39,886 bases of DNA from a bacterium (GCA_027309555.1 DAIDCO010000015.1:1-39886), one strand, 5' to 3'; counted from the first letter of the stretch, positions 18,381 through 28,570 are shown. The notes: a model not told the origin generated them from the letters alone. Numbers and translations are program-made.

Positions 18381-19008
18381 CCGAACCCTCCTGCTCCATC
18401 TTGCGCTTGACGGCCTTCAGCATGCTGAACGCGTCGCGCTCCATCTCGTCGAAGCGGAACTTGATGTAGCGTACGATCGCATCGAGGCGGGGGATCAGGA
18501 CGTTCTCGATCGCGCTCGCCCGCCGCTTCGTCTTCTCGATCTCCTTGAGCAGCCGGCGAAGGGCGTTCTCCTTTTCCGCGATGTCGAGGACGACCTGGTA
18601 GATCCCCTGGAAGTGGCGGATCGACTCCTGGACGGACGTCGGGAGGTCGAGGAGGGCGCTCGCCTCCGTCGGGGCGTAGCCCCCCCGGTCGATGCGGGGG
18701 GTGCGCACGCCCATCACGTTCTTCGTGGAGACCGCGACCGGCCGCACGTCGGGCAGTAGCATGGAGATGTTCTCGAGCCGGGTCGGCCCCTCCATCATCT
18801 CGGCGTTGCGGATCGACTCGTAGCCACGGGCGATCCGTGCCTGGAGGTCGCCGCGCAGTCGCAGCGCCTCCCGCGAGATGGCGAAAAACTCGGCGATGAG
18901 CGCCGAGCGCTTCAGTTTGAGGAGGTTCAGTCCGCGTTTTGCGACGCCGATCCGCCGACGGGTGCGCAGGAGCTCGAGGCGAGTCGGCCGGACGTTCTCG
19001 AGCGCCAT
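18364..19008 (-). CDS. atpD: A-type ATP synthase subunit D
   Basis: ATG at 19008: MALENVRPTRLELLRTRRRIGVAKRGLNLLKLKRSALIAEFF...RRASAIENVLIPRLDAIVRYIKFRFDEMERDAFSMLKAVKRKM. Confidence 0.95.
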   Translation of the reverse strand: MALENVRPTRLELLRTRRRIGVAKRGLNLLKLKRSALIAEFFAISREALRLRGDLQARIARGYESIRNAEMMEGPTRLENISMLLPDVRPVAVSTKNVMGVRTPRIDRGGYAPTEASALLDLPTSVQESIRHFQGIYQVVLDIAEKENALRRLLKEIEKTKRRASAIENVLIPRLDAIVRYIKFRFDEMERDAFSMLKAVKRKMEQEGSGVAVA

Positions 19009-19027
19009 GGGGTCTCCTTTTCCCGTC

Positions 19028-20458
19028 CTAGGAGTCCGCGACGGGCGGGTGGGCGCGGAACTGCGAGATGAACTCGGGACGGATCCGCTTGAGCTCGGAG
19101 TCGGGGAAGTCGGAGAGGATGTCCCAGGCAAGCGCGAGGCTCTGGTCGATCGTCCGGTCCTCGTCCGGCCGTTGGTTGACGAACTCCTTCTCGTAGCGGT
19201 CGGCGGCTCGCAAGTAGATCCGGTCCGTGGCGCTGAGCGCCTCCTCCCCGACGATCGCCGAGAGCGCCCGCTGGTCCTTGCCGGTCGCGTACGCCGCGAA
19301 CAACTGGTCGGAGACGCCCCGGTGGTCCTCTCGCGTACGTCCCTTCCCGATCCCGAGGCTCATGAGGCGGGAGAGGCTCGGCAGGACGTCGATCGGCGGG
19401 TAGATGCCTTTGCGTTGAAGCTCGCGGCTGACGTAGACCTGGCCCTCCGTGATGTACCCTGTGAGGTCGGGGATCGGGTGGGTGACGTCGTCGGCGGGCA
19501 TCGTCAGGATCGGCAATTGCGTGATCGACCCCTTGCGGCCGTGGATCTTCCCGGCCCGCTCGTAGAGCGTCGCGAGGTCGGTGTAGAGATACCCCGGATA
19601 CCCGCGGCGCCCCGGCACCTCCTCCCGGGCGGCCGAGACCTCTCGCAATGCCTCGCAATAGCTCGTCATGTCGGTGAGGATGACGAGGACGTGCAGGTTC
19701 CTCTCGTACGCGAGAAACTCGGCGGCGGTGAGCGCCATCCGCGGCGTCACGACGCGCTCCATCGACGGGTCGGAGGAGAGGTTCAGGAACACCACGGCGC
19801 GCTCGAGCGCCCCGGTCGACTCGAACTGCCGGAGGAAGTAGTTCGCCTCTTCGCTCGTGATCCCCATGGCTGCGAAGACGATCGCGAACCCCTCGGTCGA
19901 GTCGCGAAGCTTCGCCTGCCGGACGATCTGCGCGGCGATCTGGTTGTGCGGAAGTCCCGCCGCCGAGAAGATCGGGAGCTTCTGGCCGCGGACGAGCGTG
20001 TTGTTGACATCGATGGTCGAGATCCCGGTCTGGATGAACTCGCTCGGCTCCTCGCGCGAGTACGGGTTCATCGCGTTCCCGACGATCTCGAGCCGCGTGT
20101 CGCTGACGATCTTCGGACCGCCGTCGCGAGGCTCGCCGAGCCCATTGAAGACCCGCCCGAGGAGCTCGTCCGAGACCGCGAGGGTCGCGACCTCGCCGAG
20201 GAACTTCACGCTGGTCTGCTCGATGTTGATCCCCATCGTTGGGCCGAAGACCTGGACGATCGCGAGCCCCTTGCGGGAGTCGAGCACCTGGCCCTGTCGG
20301 CGCTCGCCGTTCGGGAGGGCGATCTCGACGATCTCCCCGTAGGCGGCATTCGCGACATCGCGCACGAAGATCAGCGGGCCCGACACCCGGTCGATCGTGC
20401 GGTAGTCGACGGGGACGTCGCGGGGAGTCTTCGGGGCGTTCGCGCCTTTCGTCGCCAT
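19028..20458 (-). CDS. atpB: A-type ATP synthase subunit B
   Basis: 476 aa: [28 protein letters not shown]...[22 protein letters not shown]...[46 protein letters not shown]. Confidence 0.97.
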   Translation of the reverse strand: MATKGANAPKTPRDVPVDYRTIDRVSGPLIFVRDVANAAYGEIVEIALPNGERRQGQVLDSRKGLAIVQVFGPTMGINIEQTSVKFLGEVATLAVSDELLGRVFNGLGEPRDGGPKIVSDTRLEIVGNAMNPYSREEPSEFIQTGISTIDVNNTLVRGQKLPIFSAAGLPHNQIAAQIVRQAKLRDSTEGFAIVFAAMGITSEEANYFLRQFESTGALERAVVFLNLSSDPSMERVVTPRMALTAAEFLAYERNLHVLVILTDMTSYCEALREVSAAREEVPGRRGYPGYLYTDLATLYERAGKIHGRKGSITQLPILTMPADDVTHPIPDLTGYITEGQVYVSRELQRKGIYPPIDVLPSLSRLMSLGIGKGRTREDHRGVSDQLFAAYATGKDQRALSAIVGEEALSATDRIYLRAADRYEKEFVNQRPDEDRTIDQSLALAWDILSDFPDSELKRIRPEFISQFRAHPPVADS

Positions 20459-22213
20459 CTACGCCCCTCCGGCCGAGGCGACGGCTTCGGCCATCTCGGC
20501 CTCGAGCTGGTCGAACTGGTTCTTCAGGTCCGCCTCGGGGATCCACTTCATCCGCGAGAGCTTCGTCCGGACGGGAAGCCGCTGCAGCTGGGCGACGGTC
20601 GCGCCCTTCCCGATCGCATCCTGTTCCCGGTCGCCGAACGAGAGGATCGCGCGCAGCATGCGCAGCTGCTTCTGGATCGACGTGTAGGTATCGACCTCGT
20701 CGAACGCGCTCTGCTGCAGGTAATCCTCGCGCAGCATCCGCGCGACGTCGAGTGTCGCCTTTTCGCGCTCGGGCAGCGCGTCGACTCCGACTAGCTGCAC
20801 GATCTCTTGGAGCTCCGACTCCTTCTGGAGCGTTTCGAGGGCGCGCTGGCGCAAGGCGACGAACTCCTTCGAGAGCTCCTTGCGGTACCAGGGCTCGAGG
20901 TCGTTGAGGTAGAGGGAATAGCTCTGCAGCCAGTTGATCGAGGGGAAGTGACGCCGCGACGCGAGCGACGCATCGAGGGCCCAGAAGACGCGCGCGACCC
21001 GCAGCGTGTTCTGGCTGACGGGCTCGGAGGTATCCCCCCCCGGGGGCGAGACGGCGCCGACGACCGTCACCGAGCCGGTCCGTCCTTCGGGGGACAGGGT
21101 GATGACCCGACCGGCGCGCTCGTAGAACTCAGCGATGCGTCGGCCGAGGTAGGCGGGATATCCTTCCTCACCGGGCATCTCCTCGAGGCGGCCGGAGATC
21201 TCGCGCATCGCTTCCGCCCAGCGGCTCGTCGAGTCGGCCATCAGCGCGACGTCATAGCCCATGTCGCGGTAGTACTCGGCGATCGTGATCCCGGTGTAAA
21301 CGCTTGCCTCCCGGGCGGCGACCGGCATGTTGGAGGTGTTCGCGATCAGGATCGTCCGCTCCATGAGCGGGCGCTTCGACTTCGGGTCCTGGAGGTTGGG
21401 GAACGTCGCAAGAACCTCCGTCATCTCATTGCCGCGCTCGCCGCAGCCGACGTAGACGACGATGTCGGAATCGGCCCACTTCGCGAGCTGCTGCTGAGTG
21501 ACCGTCTTCCCGGACCCGAACGGGCCCGGGATGGCGGCCGTCCCGCCCTTCGCGACCGGAAAGAACGAGTCGATGACGCGTTGGCCGGTGATGAGCGGGA
21601 CTTGGGGCGGAAGCTTCTGGGCGACGGGCCGCGCGACGCGGACCACCCACTTCTGGGAAAGCGCGAGGGGGACGGCGCCGTTCGGTGTCGCGACCGATCC
21701 GATCGGGTCGTGGACCGTGTAGGTCCCGCTCTGAAGCTCCTTCAGGGTTCCGCGAAGTCCGGGAGGGACCATGATCTTGTGCAAGATGAGGGCGGTCTCC
21801 TGGACGGTCCCGAGAACGGCGCCCGGCGTGACTTCGCTCCCCACCTTCGCGGTCGCGGTGAACTCCCACTTCGTGGTCGGGTCGAGCGGGGGAACGGAGA
21901 AGCCTCGAGTGATGAAATCCCCGACGCTCTTCTGGATGACGTCGAGCGGGCGCTGGACGCCGTCGTAGATGGACTTGAGGAGCCCCGGCCCGAGCTCGAC
22001 GCTCAGCGCTTGACCGGTGTTCTCGACGGGGTCCCCAGGGCGGATGCCCGTGGTGTCTTCGTAGACCTGAACGGTCGCCGTGCCGGCGACGAGGCGGATG
22101 ATCTCTCCCACGAGGCCGAGCGCGCCGACGCGCACGACGTCGTACATCTTGGCATTCGTGAGGCCTTCGGCGATAACCACCGGACCGGAAACCCGCGCGA
22201 TGACCCCTGCCAT
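20459..22213 (-). CDS. atpA: A-type ATP synthase subunit A (catalytic)
   Basis: 584 aa; Walker [80 protein letters not shown]. No intein at the P-loop. Confidence 0.98.
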   Translation of the reverse strand: MAGVIARVSGPVVIAEGLTNAKMYDVVRVGALGLVGEIIRLVAGTATVQVYEDTTGIRPGDPVENTGQALSVELGPGLLKSIYDGVQRPLDVIQKSVGDFITRGFSVPPLDPTTKWEFTATAKVGSEVTPGAVLGTVQETALILHKIMVPPGLRGTLKELQSGTYTVHDPIGSVATPNGAVPLALSQKWVVRVARPVAQKLPPQVPLITGQRVIDSFFPVAKGGTAAIPGPFGSGKTVTQQQLAKWADSDIVVYVGCGERGNEMTEVLATFPNLQDPKSKRPLMERTILIANTSNMPVAAREASVYTGITIAEYYRDMGYDVALMADSTSRWAEAMREISGRLEEMPGEEGYPAYLGRRIAEFYERAGRVITLSPEGRTGSVTVVGAVSPPGGDTSEPVSQNTLRVARVFWALDASLASRRHFPSINWLQSYSLYLNDLEPWYRKELSKEFVALRQRALETLQKESELQEIVQLVGVDALPEREKATLDVARMLREDYLQQSAFDEVDTYTSIQKQLRMLRAILSFGDREQDAIGKGATVAQLQRLPVRTKLSRMKWIPEADLKNQFDQLEAEMAEAVASAGGA

Positions 22214-22222
22214 CTTCCTCTC

Positions 22223-22561
22223 CTACGTCGGAACCTGAAGCGTGACCCCGAGAACCCGCTTCGCGAGCGCGTTGATGCTCTCGACCTCAAACTCGCCGGT
22301 CGGCGTCGGGACGAAGACCGTCAGCGGTTCGAGGGAGGCGTCGGCGTTCGCGCGCTGGGCCTCGGAGAGGGAGGCACGGACCGACTGGCTCGCGATGACG
22401 AGGCTGTACTGTCCCTCGTTCATCACCCGTTGGAACTCCTCGACGGAGTTCTCGGGGGTCACTTCGATGACATTCTTGAGCCCGATCAGGCGGAATCCGA
22501 TGGCGAGCTCACGCTCGCCGAGCACGACGGTGGGTCCCGGTTCCTGTGGGGTCTCGGGCAC
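22223..22561 (-). CDS. atpF: A-type ATP synthase subunit F
   Basis: 112 aa: VVLGERELAIGFRLIGLKNVIEVTPENSVEEFQRVMNEGQYSLVIASQSV. Confidence 0.93.
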   Translation of the reverse strand: MPETPQEPGPTVVLGERELAIGFRLIGLKNVIEVTPENSVEEFQRVMNEGQYSLVIASQSVRASLSEAQRANADASLEPLTVFVPTPTGEFEVESINALAKRVLGVTLQVPT

Positions 22562-22584
22562 GGCGTTGCCCGCGGGGTTCCGGC

Positions 22585-22592
22585 GTATTTAA
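22585..22592 (-). promoter_or_regulatory. TATA box for the atpFABD-x-HI operon
   Basis: Minus strand ttaaatac, centred about 27 nt from the atpF ATG; implies a leaderless transcript. Confidence 0.75.
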
Positions 22593-22653
22593 GAACTGCC
22601 CCGGGCGGGCGGACGTCCCGGCGACCGGGGAGCTCCGGCCCTCGGCCGGGAGC

Positions 22654-22932
22654 TCACTTGTAGACCGAGTTGTGGACGTGGCCCTCTTCGTCGGTGATCA
22701 GGATGCACTCGCCCTCGCACTCGAACAGGCAGGCCTCGCAGACGATGCAATCCGGGCCGTGGAGGGAGACGGACTTCTCGCCGCGGAACTGGAACTTCGC
22801 CCCGACCGCCGGGTCATCGATGAGGTCGGGCAGCTCGTCCCGCGGGCGTAGCTCGAAGACGTTGACCGGGCAGACGTCGCGGCAGTGCGAACAGCCCGTA
22901 CACTTGGCGAGGTCGATATCGACCGTGACCAT
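22654..22932 (-). CDS. Ferredoxin, probable 2x[4Fe-4S]
   Basis: 92 aa: CTGCSHCRDVCPVNVFEL ... CIVCEACLFECEGECILI. Confidence 0.9.
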   Translation of the reverse strand: MVTVDIDLAKCTGCSHCRDVCPVNVFELRPRDELPDLIDDPAVGAKFQFRGEKSVSLHGPDCIVCEACLFECEGECILITDEEGHVHNSVYK

Positions 22933-23150
22933 CGCGCTTCTCCGTCCGCGAAATCCACCAGCGTCCCCTATTTAGGATTGCGAACCACGCTACCGGCCGT
23001 GGCCTCGCGGGCGCGAAAGGACCTCACCTCCCTGCCTTGGGCGGGGAGCCGACTCCCGCCCGACGGGACAAACCTCTTTGAGCCGGACGTGTCGCTGGGC
23101 CGGCGGGGAACGAATTCCTCGAGGGGGTAGCTCCGATTCCGATCGCGCTC

Positions 23151-24449
23151 GTGTGGGACGCCGCTTTTCTGGCCGGCCTCGTGCCGGTCGTTTTCCTGCT
23201 GGTCAATGCGCTCCTCTCCCGCCGACGGGCGTCGGGGGGACGGGTTCGCGCACTCCCTCCGAAGGAGGTCACGATCGTCATCCCCGTTCACGCCGAGCGG
23301 CCGGAACGATTCGAGGAGTGCCTCCGCTCGGCCGTTCGCCAGGGCAGCCGTGTGGTGGTGGTCGGCGACGGCTGCGAGGAACCGTATCGTTCCCTCGCGC
23401 GCCAGGCGGCGGCCGAGTTCATCCACCTGCCCGAGCAGGGAGGGAAGAAGCGAGCATTGGCCGCCGGACTACGCGAGGTGACGACTCCGTTCGTCCTCTT
23501 CGTCGACAGCGACACCGAGCTCCCCGAGCACGCCGTCCGGGACCTGTCGACGTACTTCGAAGCCGGGGTCGGCGGCGTGGGGGCGAACCTCTTCGTCCGG
23601 GCCAGCGGCTCTCCCGCGGCCCGGGCCGCCGAGTTCGTCGAGCGGGCGCGGGAGGTCGTGCTGCGGGCGATGTCCTCGCGGGGGAACGTTCTCTACCTCG
23701 ACGGTGCGTGCATGATGTTCCGCACCGAAGTGGTTCGTCCGTACGTCCTATCGGACGAATTCCAGCGCCTCACCGTCCTCGGCCGCCCGACCCGGCTCGG
23801 GGACGACTGGCAGCTCACCGACTATGTCCTCCGCCAGGGTCTGCGCACGGTGAAAGCGTATCCCGTCGCGGTCGTGACCGAGCGGCCCGAGACCCTGGCC
23901 GACTTCGTCCGGCAGAACGTCCGCTGGTCCCGCTCGGGCTGGATCCGCGTCGGCCGCTACCTGCGCGGCGAGGGTCCGCAGAACCCGGGGCTGTTCTACC
24001 GTTTCGAGCTGGTGGGAACCTACGCGCTCCCCCTTTTGGCCCTCGCGCTCGGCATCGTACGGCTGCCGGCCTACCTGCACATGGTCGAGCGGTTCCTGGA
24101 CCCCTTTACCGACGCCGTCATGGGGCTGGTCCCGTCGTCGCCCGTCTTCCATGTCTCCCCGCTTGTGCGAGCCTTCTTCTCCGTACAGGTCGCGGTGGGC
24201 GGGCTCGCCGCGGGCGCGTTCGGATGGGCGGTGGCTCGTCGGCTTCCGCCCGGTGACCGCGCCCGGACGCTGGCCTGGGGGATGCTGGGGTCGGTGCTCC
24301 TCCTTCCCACGACGATCTACGCCCTCCTCACGTTCTGGCGTTCCCCGGTCTGGCGCGGTTCCGCTCGGGGGCGATCGGACGGGTCGATCGTGCCGACCTC
24401 GGCGCTTCCTCCGGGCCCCGCCGGAAGGTCGCCGCTGCTGCCGCGCTGA
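23151..24449 (+). CDS. Membrane-associated family 2 glycosyltransferase (hyaluronan/chitin/cellulose synthase-like)
   Basis: EVTIVIPVHAERPERFEECLRSAV...VVVGDGC...VLFVDSDTELPEHA...GDDWQLTDYVLRQG...QNVRWSRSGW (QxxRW) plus TM helices on both sides. Confidence 0.87.
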   Translation: MWDAAFLAGLVPVVFLLVNALLSRRRASGGRVRALPPKEVTIVIPVHAERPERFEECLRSAVRQGSRVVVVGDGCEEPYRSLARQAAAEFIHLPEQGGKKRALAAGLREVTTPFVLFVDSDTELPEHAVRDLSTYFEAGVGGVGANLFVRASGSPAARAAEFVERAREVVLRAMSSRGNVLYLDGACMMFRTEVVRPYVLSDEFQRLTVLGRPTRLGDDWQLTDYVLRQGLRTVKAYPVAVVTERPETLADFVRQNVRWSRSGWIRVGRYLRGEGPQNPGLFYRFELVGTYALPLLALALGIVRLPAYLHMVERFLDPFTDAVMGLVPSSPVFHVSPLVRAFFSVQVAVGGLAAGAFGWAVARRLPPGDRARTLAWGMLGSVLLLPTTIYALLTFWRSPVWRGSARGRSDGSIVPTSALPPGPAGRSPLLPR

Positions 24450-24518
24450 TCTCCGCGGGACCCACCCGAGCCGGGAGGAGCCGTTAACCGGCCCCGGGCC
24501 CTGGGGCGGTGGCAGGCC

Positions 24519-25307
24519 GTGAGCGATATCCTGCTCGGGACCAGCGGTTGGGATTACTCGGAGTGGCTCGGCCGCGTCTATCCCCCGCGCGGGGTCTCTG
24601 ACCGCCTGGCCTACTACGCCAAGCTGTTCCCGATCGTCGAGGTCAACTCGACGTTCTACCGGCTCCCGCCCCCGTCCGTCGCCGCCTCGTGGGTGCGTCG
24701 GACACCCGCCCGGTTCCGGTTCGCCGCGAAGTTCCCGCAGACGATCACCCACGATCTTCGCCTCGTCGGGACCGACGAAGAGCTCACCCGCTTCCTCGCG
24801 GTGCTCCGTCCGATCCGCGAGGCCGGCAAGTTCGTCGCCGCGCTCCTACAGCTCCCGCCGTCGCTCCCGTTCGAAGCGGCGACCGTGCGCCGGTTCTACG
24901 AGACGCTCCCCCGCGACCTTCCGGTCGCGGTCGAGTTCCGGGAGCGCTCGTGGCTCGTCCGAGAGTCGTACGCGCTCCTGCGGGAGTTCGGGCTCGCCCA
25001 CGTGATCGTCGACGGGCCCCACCTTCCGATCGCACTCGAGGTGACGGCCCCGTTCGCGTACGTCCGCTGGCACGGCCACGGAAGCCCGCTCTGGTACGAC
25101 TACCTGTATGGCCCTGCGGAGCTCTTCGCCTGGGTCCCGCGGGTCCGCACCCTCACCGAGCACGTCACGACCGTCTACGGGTTCTTCAACAACCACTTCC
25201 GCGGGGACGCTGCCGTGAACTGCCGCACGCTCTCGGAGGAGCTCGGGCTCCCGCTGCCGGCCGGAAGCGGGCGGCTCGACGCACCCGAACCCGCGCGGAA
25301 ACCGTAG
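24519..25307 (+). CDS. DUF72 domain-containing protein
   Basis: ILLGTSGWDYSEWLGRVYPPRGVSDRLAYYAKLFPIVEVNSTFYRLPPPSVAASWVRRTPARFRFAAKFPQTITHD...FFNNHFRGDAAVNC. Confidence 0.92.
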   Translation: MSDILLGTSGWDYSEWLGRVYPPRGVSDRLAYYAKLFPIVEVNSTFYRLPPPSVAASWVRRTPARFRFAAKFPQTITHDLRLVGTDEELTRFLAVLRPIREAGKFVAALLQLPPSLPFEAATVRRFYETLPRDLPVAVEFRERSWLVRESYALLREFGLAHVIVDGPHLPIALEVTAPFAYVRWHGHGSPLWYDYLYGPAELFAWVPRVRTLTEHVTTVYGFFNNHFRGDAAVNCRTLSEELGLPLPAGSGRLDAPEPARKP

Positions 25308-25357
25308 CCGCCCTCTCCCTCCTCCCAGGGGCTCGACGGGGGGTCGGCTCGGGCCGG

Positions 25358-25451
25358 GGATCTGCGAAGGACCCCGCCGGGCCCCGCGGAGATCCGTGCG
25401 GAACCGCTACAGCGGTTATCGCTGGAGGCCGGCGCTCTGACGCCGGCCTTC
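25358..25451. other. Three consecutive inverted repeats (possible structured RNA, terminator cluster or element remnant)
   Basis: (i) ggatct(25358-25363).../agatcc(25390-25395); (ii) aaccgc-taca-gcggtt (25402-25417); (iii) ggaggccggcg-ctctga-cgccggccttc (25424-25451, 11 bp with one G.U). In the non-coding gap after DUF72. Confidence 0.45.
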
Positions 25452-25928
25452 CGCAATCCCTGTCGCGTGAGGGCTCGAACGCGGTACCCCATCGACGCAG
25501 GGCTCGCGGTGACGCTCGGTCGAAGCTCCCGAAGCTCGAATCGCGGTACGGGCCGCAGATGTCCATAGTCAGGAACACGCGGCCGGCTGCGTTCGCGGCG
25601 AGATTCTCGAACGAAGCGCAGTGTAATGCAGCTCTTGAAAGTGAGGGCCGAAGGAGGAGGTGCTGGTAGCGGGCCCCATCCGAGACCGGCGGCGGGCGGG
25701 GTGGCTCTAAGCAACGTTTGGGATCACGGAAGCAATGTTCGTACGCGGGGTTCCGGCCGAGGAGATTGGAACGGACAGGAGCTTAGCACGGCTGATCCGA
25801 GTTCCCGGTAACGGGCCCGCGGAGGGCCGTGCGCGGGCGGCGGCCACACGCCCCGAGGAGGCGCCGATTCCGGAGGCTGCTGCACAGGGCTATCTAGGCG
25901 CGTCCATTGGTCTTGGTGGCGATTACGC

Positions 25929-26483
25929 GTGCGGTCACGGTCAGCGGAGACGGCGGAGACGCTCATCCTGATCGGGCTGATCTTCCAGGGGCTCACGGTC
26001 CTCGTGCTCTTGGGAGCGGGATTGTTCCTCCTGATCGTTCCCGTAATCGGAGGCATCCTCCTCTTTCTCGCGCTCCTCGCGTTCGTCTGGCTAATCCTCG
26101 TCTATGCCTACTCGTACGCGCGCACCCGGGACGGGGACTACGAAGGGGCTCGGACGCCAACCTTGGTGTTTGGCATTCTGGCCTTGATAACGGGCGGGAT
26201 CATCTCGGGTATCCTCTACATCGTAGCCGGCGTGAAGCTGGGAGATGCGGCCGACGAGAAGGAGGCAAGAAGGTCACGGCCCTTCTCACCATCGGGTCCT
26301 GCAACAGACTCACCGTTCACGCGATCCCCTTACACTCCTACGACTTCCACGCCGTTGGCGCCCGCAAACTCTCCTCCCGCCTCCACTCCGGTGACCTCCG
26401 GCTCGAGCTTCTGCCCGAACTGTGGTCGACCAACGCCGATGCCGGCCCATTTCTGCCGAAGTTGCGGGGCGTCACTTCAGTAA
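25929..26483 (+). CDS. Membrane protein with C-terminal zinc ribbon
   Basis: GTG start; three to four hydrophobic segments, Pro/Thr/Ser-rich linker, C-terminal CPNCGRPTPMPAHFCRSCGASLQ. Confidence 0.75.
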   Translation: MRSRSAETAETLILIGLIFQGLTVLVLLGAGLFLLIVPVIGGILLFLALLAFVWLILVYAYSYARTRDGDYEGARTPTLVFGILALITGGIISGILYIVAGVKLGDAADEKEARRSRPFSPSGPATDSPFTRSPYTPTTSTPLAPANSPPASTPVTSGSSFCPNCGRPTPMPAHFCRSCGASLQ

Positions 26484-26558
26484 GGGGTACCGACGGAGAC
26501 CGCCGCCGCGATTACCCACGGATCAGCGTACAAGGTTCGAGATCCCCGTCGGGCGCTC

Positions 26559-26882
26559 GTGGGGCAGCCAAGTGTGCCGCACGCCCGCGTCCAGTCGACG
26601 CGCGCTATCGTGGCGACCATGCCGGGCCCCGCGGAGATCCTCGCGAGTGACTGGCGGAAGGCGGGGCGGATCTACGCGCGGTACGGAGCTGCGCTAGAGA
26701 TGATGCGGAGGGCCGCGCGCCCGGGAGCGGCCATGGTGGATTCTCCCGCCCCGGGGAGGGCCCGGCCCGAAAGGCCTCTTCACCCCTGCTCGGTTTCCCG
26801 GTCTCTGCGGGCTTCGGACTCGGCGCGTGACCCCGCGAAACTCTCCCGGTTCGTCGCGCGGCGTTTCGCGACGTTCAAATAG
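26559..26882 (+). CDS. Hypothetical ORF or gene remnant, related to the IS-interrupted fragment at 28.8/30.0 kb
   Basis: RVQSTRAIVATMPGPAEILASDWRKAGRIYARYGAALEMMRRAARPG; similar to RVKAARAAVATTPGLAEILRRA*RRAAWFYARFG encoded by 28825-28896 + 30031-30060. Confidence 0.4.
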   Translation: MGQPSVPHARVQSTRAIVATMPGPAEILASDWRKAGRIYARYGAALEMMRRAARPGAAMVDSPAPGRARPERPLHPCSVSRSLRASDSARDPAKLSRFVARRFATFK

Positions 26883-26920
26883 ATTTTCCTCCATATAGCG
26901 GGAGGGGGAAGGAGACGGGA

Positions 26921-28570
26921 GTGGACGCGAGGGCTTCTGTGGAGCTCGATCAACGGAGCCTCCGTCCGAAGCGACGCCGACCTCGGGTGGTCGTCGCCCT
27001 CGTGATCGCGGCGATCGTGGTGTTGGCTGCGCTGGCCTCGGCGATGACCTTCGGATGGGGGCCTTTCGCTCGTCCCGGGCCCGTGCCTTCCGGTCCACTG
27101 GGTCCTGGGGTTGCGATTCAGGTCGATCCCCCGGCGATCGCGGCCATCGCCCAGGAGCCTTTCGCCACGGTGGCCGGCTCCGTGGTCATCCAGATTTCGT
27201 CGGTCGTGCCCGCCTCGACCGGGTATCTGGCCGAGAACCTGAGCGGAATCAACGCCACAACGAATCCATACACCGATCTTCTCTTCCAAGGCGCGCCGGG
27301 AATCTCGGGCATCGCATCGGGGAACCTGTCCGCGCAGTTCTACTCGATCGACCAGAGCTGGCTCACTCAGGCTAGCCCCCTCACCCAAACGGTCAGTCTC
27401 CAACTACATGCCGAGCTGAACGTCGTCCGCAACGGCACGGACGAGGTCTACACCTACTTCGACAATCTCCCGTACGATCCGCACGCGCCGCCGCTGGTCT
27501 TCACCGCTAAGATCAGCTTCCCGAGCACGCCGATGTTTGCGGTTCCTGCCACTACCCCGGCGGCGGGAGCCCCGCTCTCTCCGGACGGGAAGACCCCTCC
27601 TCCCTGCAACGTAGGGTACTACTGGGTGCAGTGGAACTCGACATACATCTCGAACGGAGTGCTGCCACTGGCGATCGGCAATGCGAATCAGTCTCCGGCG
27701 GGAGCCGAACTCTCGTACGGCATCTCTTTCGCGCAGTCGGCGCTCCAGTTGAGCTTCACGAGCGACACGGCGTACACCTCCTATTCGAGCCTCTCCGGCC
27801 TGCAGATGAGTCAGAACCCTTCCTGGTCGGGCAATGACACCACCTTCCAAGGGGCCATCGAGACCAGCACGGCCACTTCGGGAGGAAACTCCGTCACCAT
27901 GATCGGGCTGACGGGGGTTGAAATGACCGTGACGAACTATCGGTACGTCCACGTCTGGGGGACGTCCGGTAACTGCAACGACCAATGGTATGACAAGTAC
28001 ATGGAGTCGGTCCAGGTCGACGGGTTCTCCGGAGGTTCGAGTTTCACTTTCGGAGCCCCCGCTCTCCCCAGCTTTTTCAGCGGACTCATGAACGACATGA
28101 GTGACTGGGGTTTGCTGGCGAGCGAGAACCTGAAGTGGGGCGGGAGCGGATTCGAGCTGTATTCCGTCATGGTCACCGCGACAGGATACAACAGCGCCAG
28201 CAACGCGGAGGGCCAGGCGGAGGCAGCGCTGTCGACCCTCTCCTTCTGTCTCGGAACGATGCTCTTGGCCGATGACGTGTTGGGTTTCTTTCCGGGATTC
28301 GGAGATGTCGGGAGCACTGCGATCGCTCTCGAGGCAATAGCGGAGGTTGCGGGGGACGCGGCGATGTTCATGACGATGTTCAACTCGATCAGCTTCTCGA
28401 CTTCGGAACACACGTCCGTCGAGCAGTTCGGTGTCAGTGTTGGAACGGGCGGCACACAGACCAATCTCGTGGCGGATGTCTACGCGGCCACCCAACAGGC
28501 CGAGCTGACCCTCGGGGGCGGGAACTCCTACTACCCCAACATGCCGCTGGTCTACGTGGTGGCGACCTGA
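26921..28570 (+). CDS. Large predicted secreted / cell-surface protein, unknown function
   Basis: 549 aa from GTG; basic N-terminus then one TM helix (VVVALVIAAIVVLAALASAMTFGW), Ser/Thr/Gly/Asn-rich extracellular-type sequence, later hydrophobic stretch LGTMLLADDVLGFFPGFGDVGSTAIALEAIAEVAG. Confidence 0.75.
   Translation: MDARASVELDQRSLRPKRRRPRVVVALVIAAIVVLAALASAMTFGWGPFARPGPVPSGPLGPGVAIQVDPPAIAAIAQEPFATVAGSVVIQISSVVPASTGYLAENLSGINATTNPYTDLLFQGAPGISGIASGNLSAQFYSIDQSWLTQASPLTQTVSLQLHAELNVVRNGTDEVYTYFDNLPYDPHAPPLVFTAKISFPSTPMFAVPATTPAAGAPLSPDGKTPPPCNVGYYWVQWNSTYISNGVLPLAIGNANQSPAGAELSYGISFAQSALQLSFTSDTAYTSYSSLSGLQMSQNPSWSGNDTTFQGAIETSTATSGGNSVTMIGLTGVEMTVTNYRYVHVWGTSGNCNDQWYDKYMESVQVDGFSGGSSFTFGAPALPSFFSGLMNDMSDWGLLASENLKWGGSGFELYSVMVTATGYNSASNAEGQAEAALSTLSFCLGTMLLADDVLGFFPGFGDVGSTAIALEAIAEVAGDAAMFMTMFNSISFSTSEHTSVEQFGVSVGTGGTQTNLVADVYAATQQAELTLGGGNSYYPNMPLVYVVAT

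Noticed and set aside
18878-22663. 638- and 618-aa plus-strand ORFs (18878-20794 and 20807-22663)
   Set aside because: Antisense to atpD/B/A/F; composition artefact of GC-rich codon usage.
25464-25490. Possible tRNA T-arm (gggctcgaacgcggtacccc)
   Set aside because: Flanking 5-bp T-stem and an acceptor stem could not be paired; no cloverleaf found by eye.
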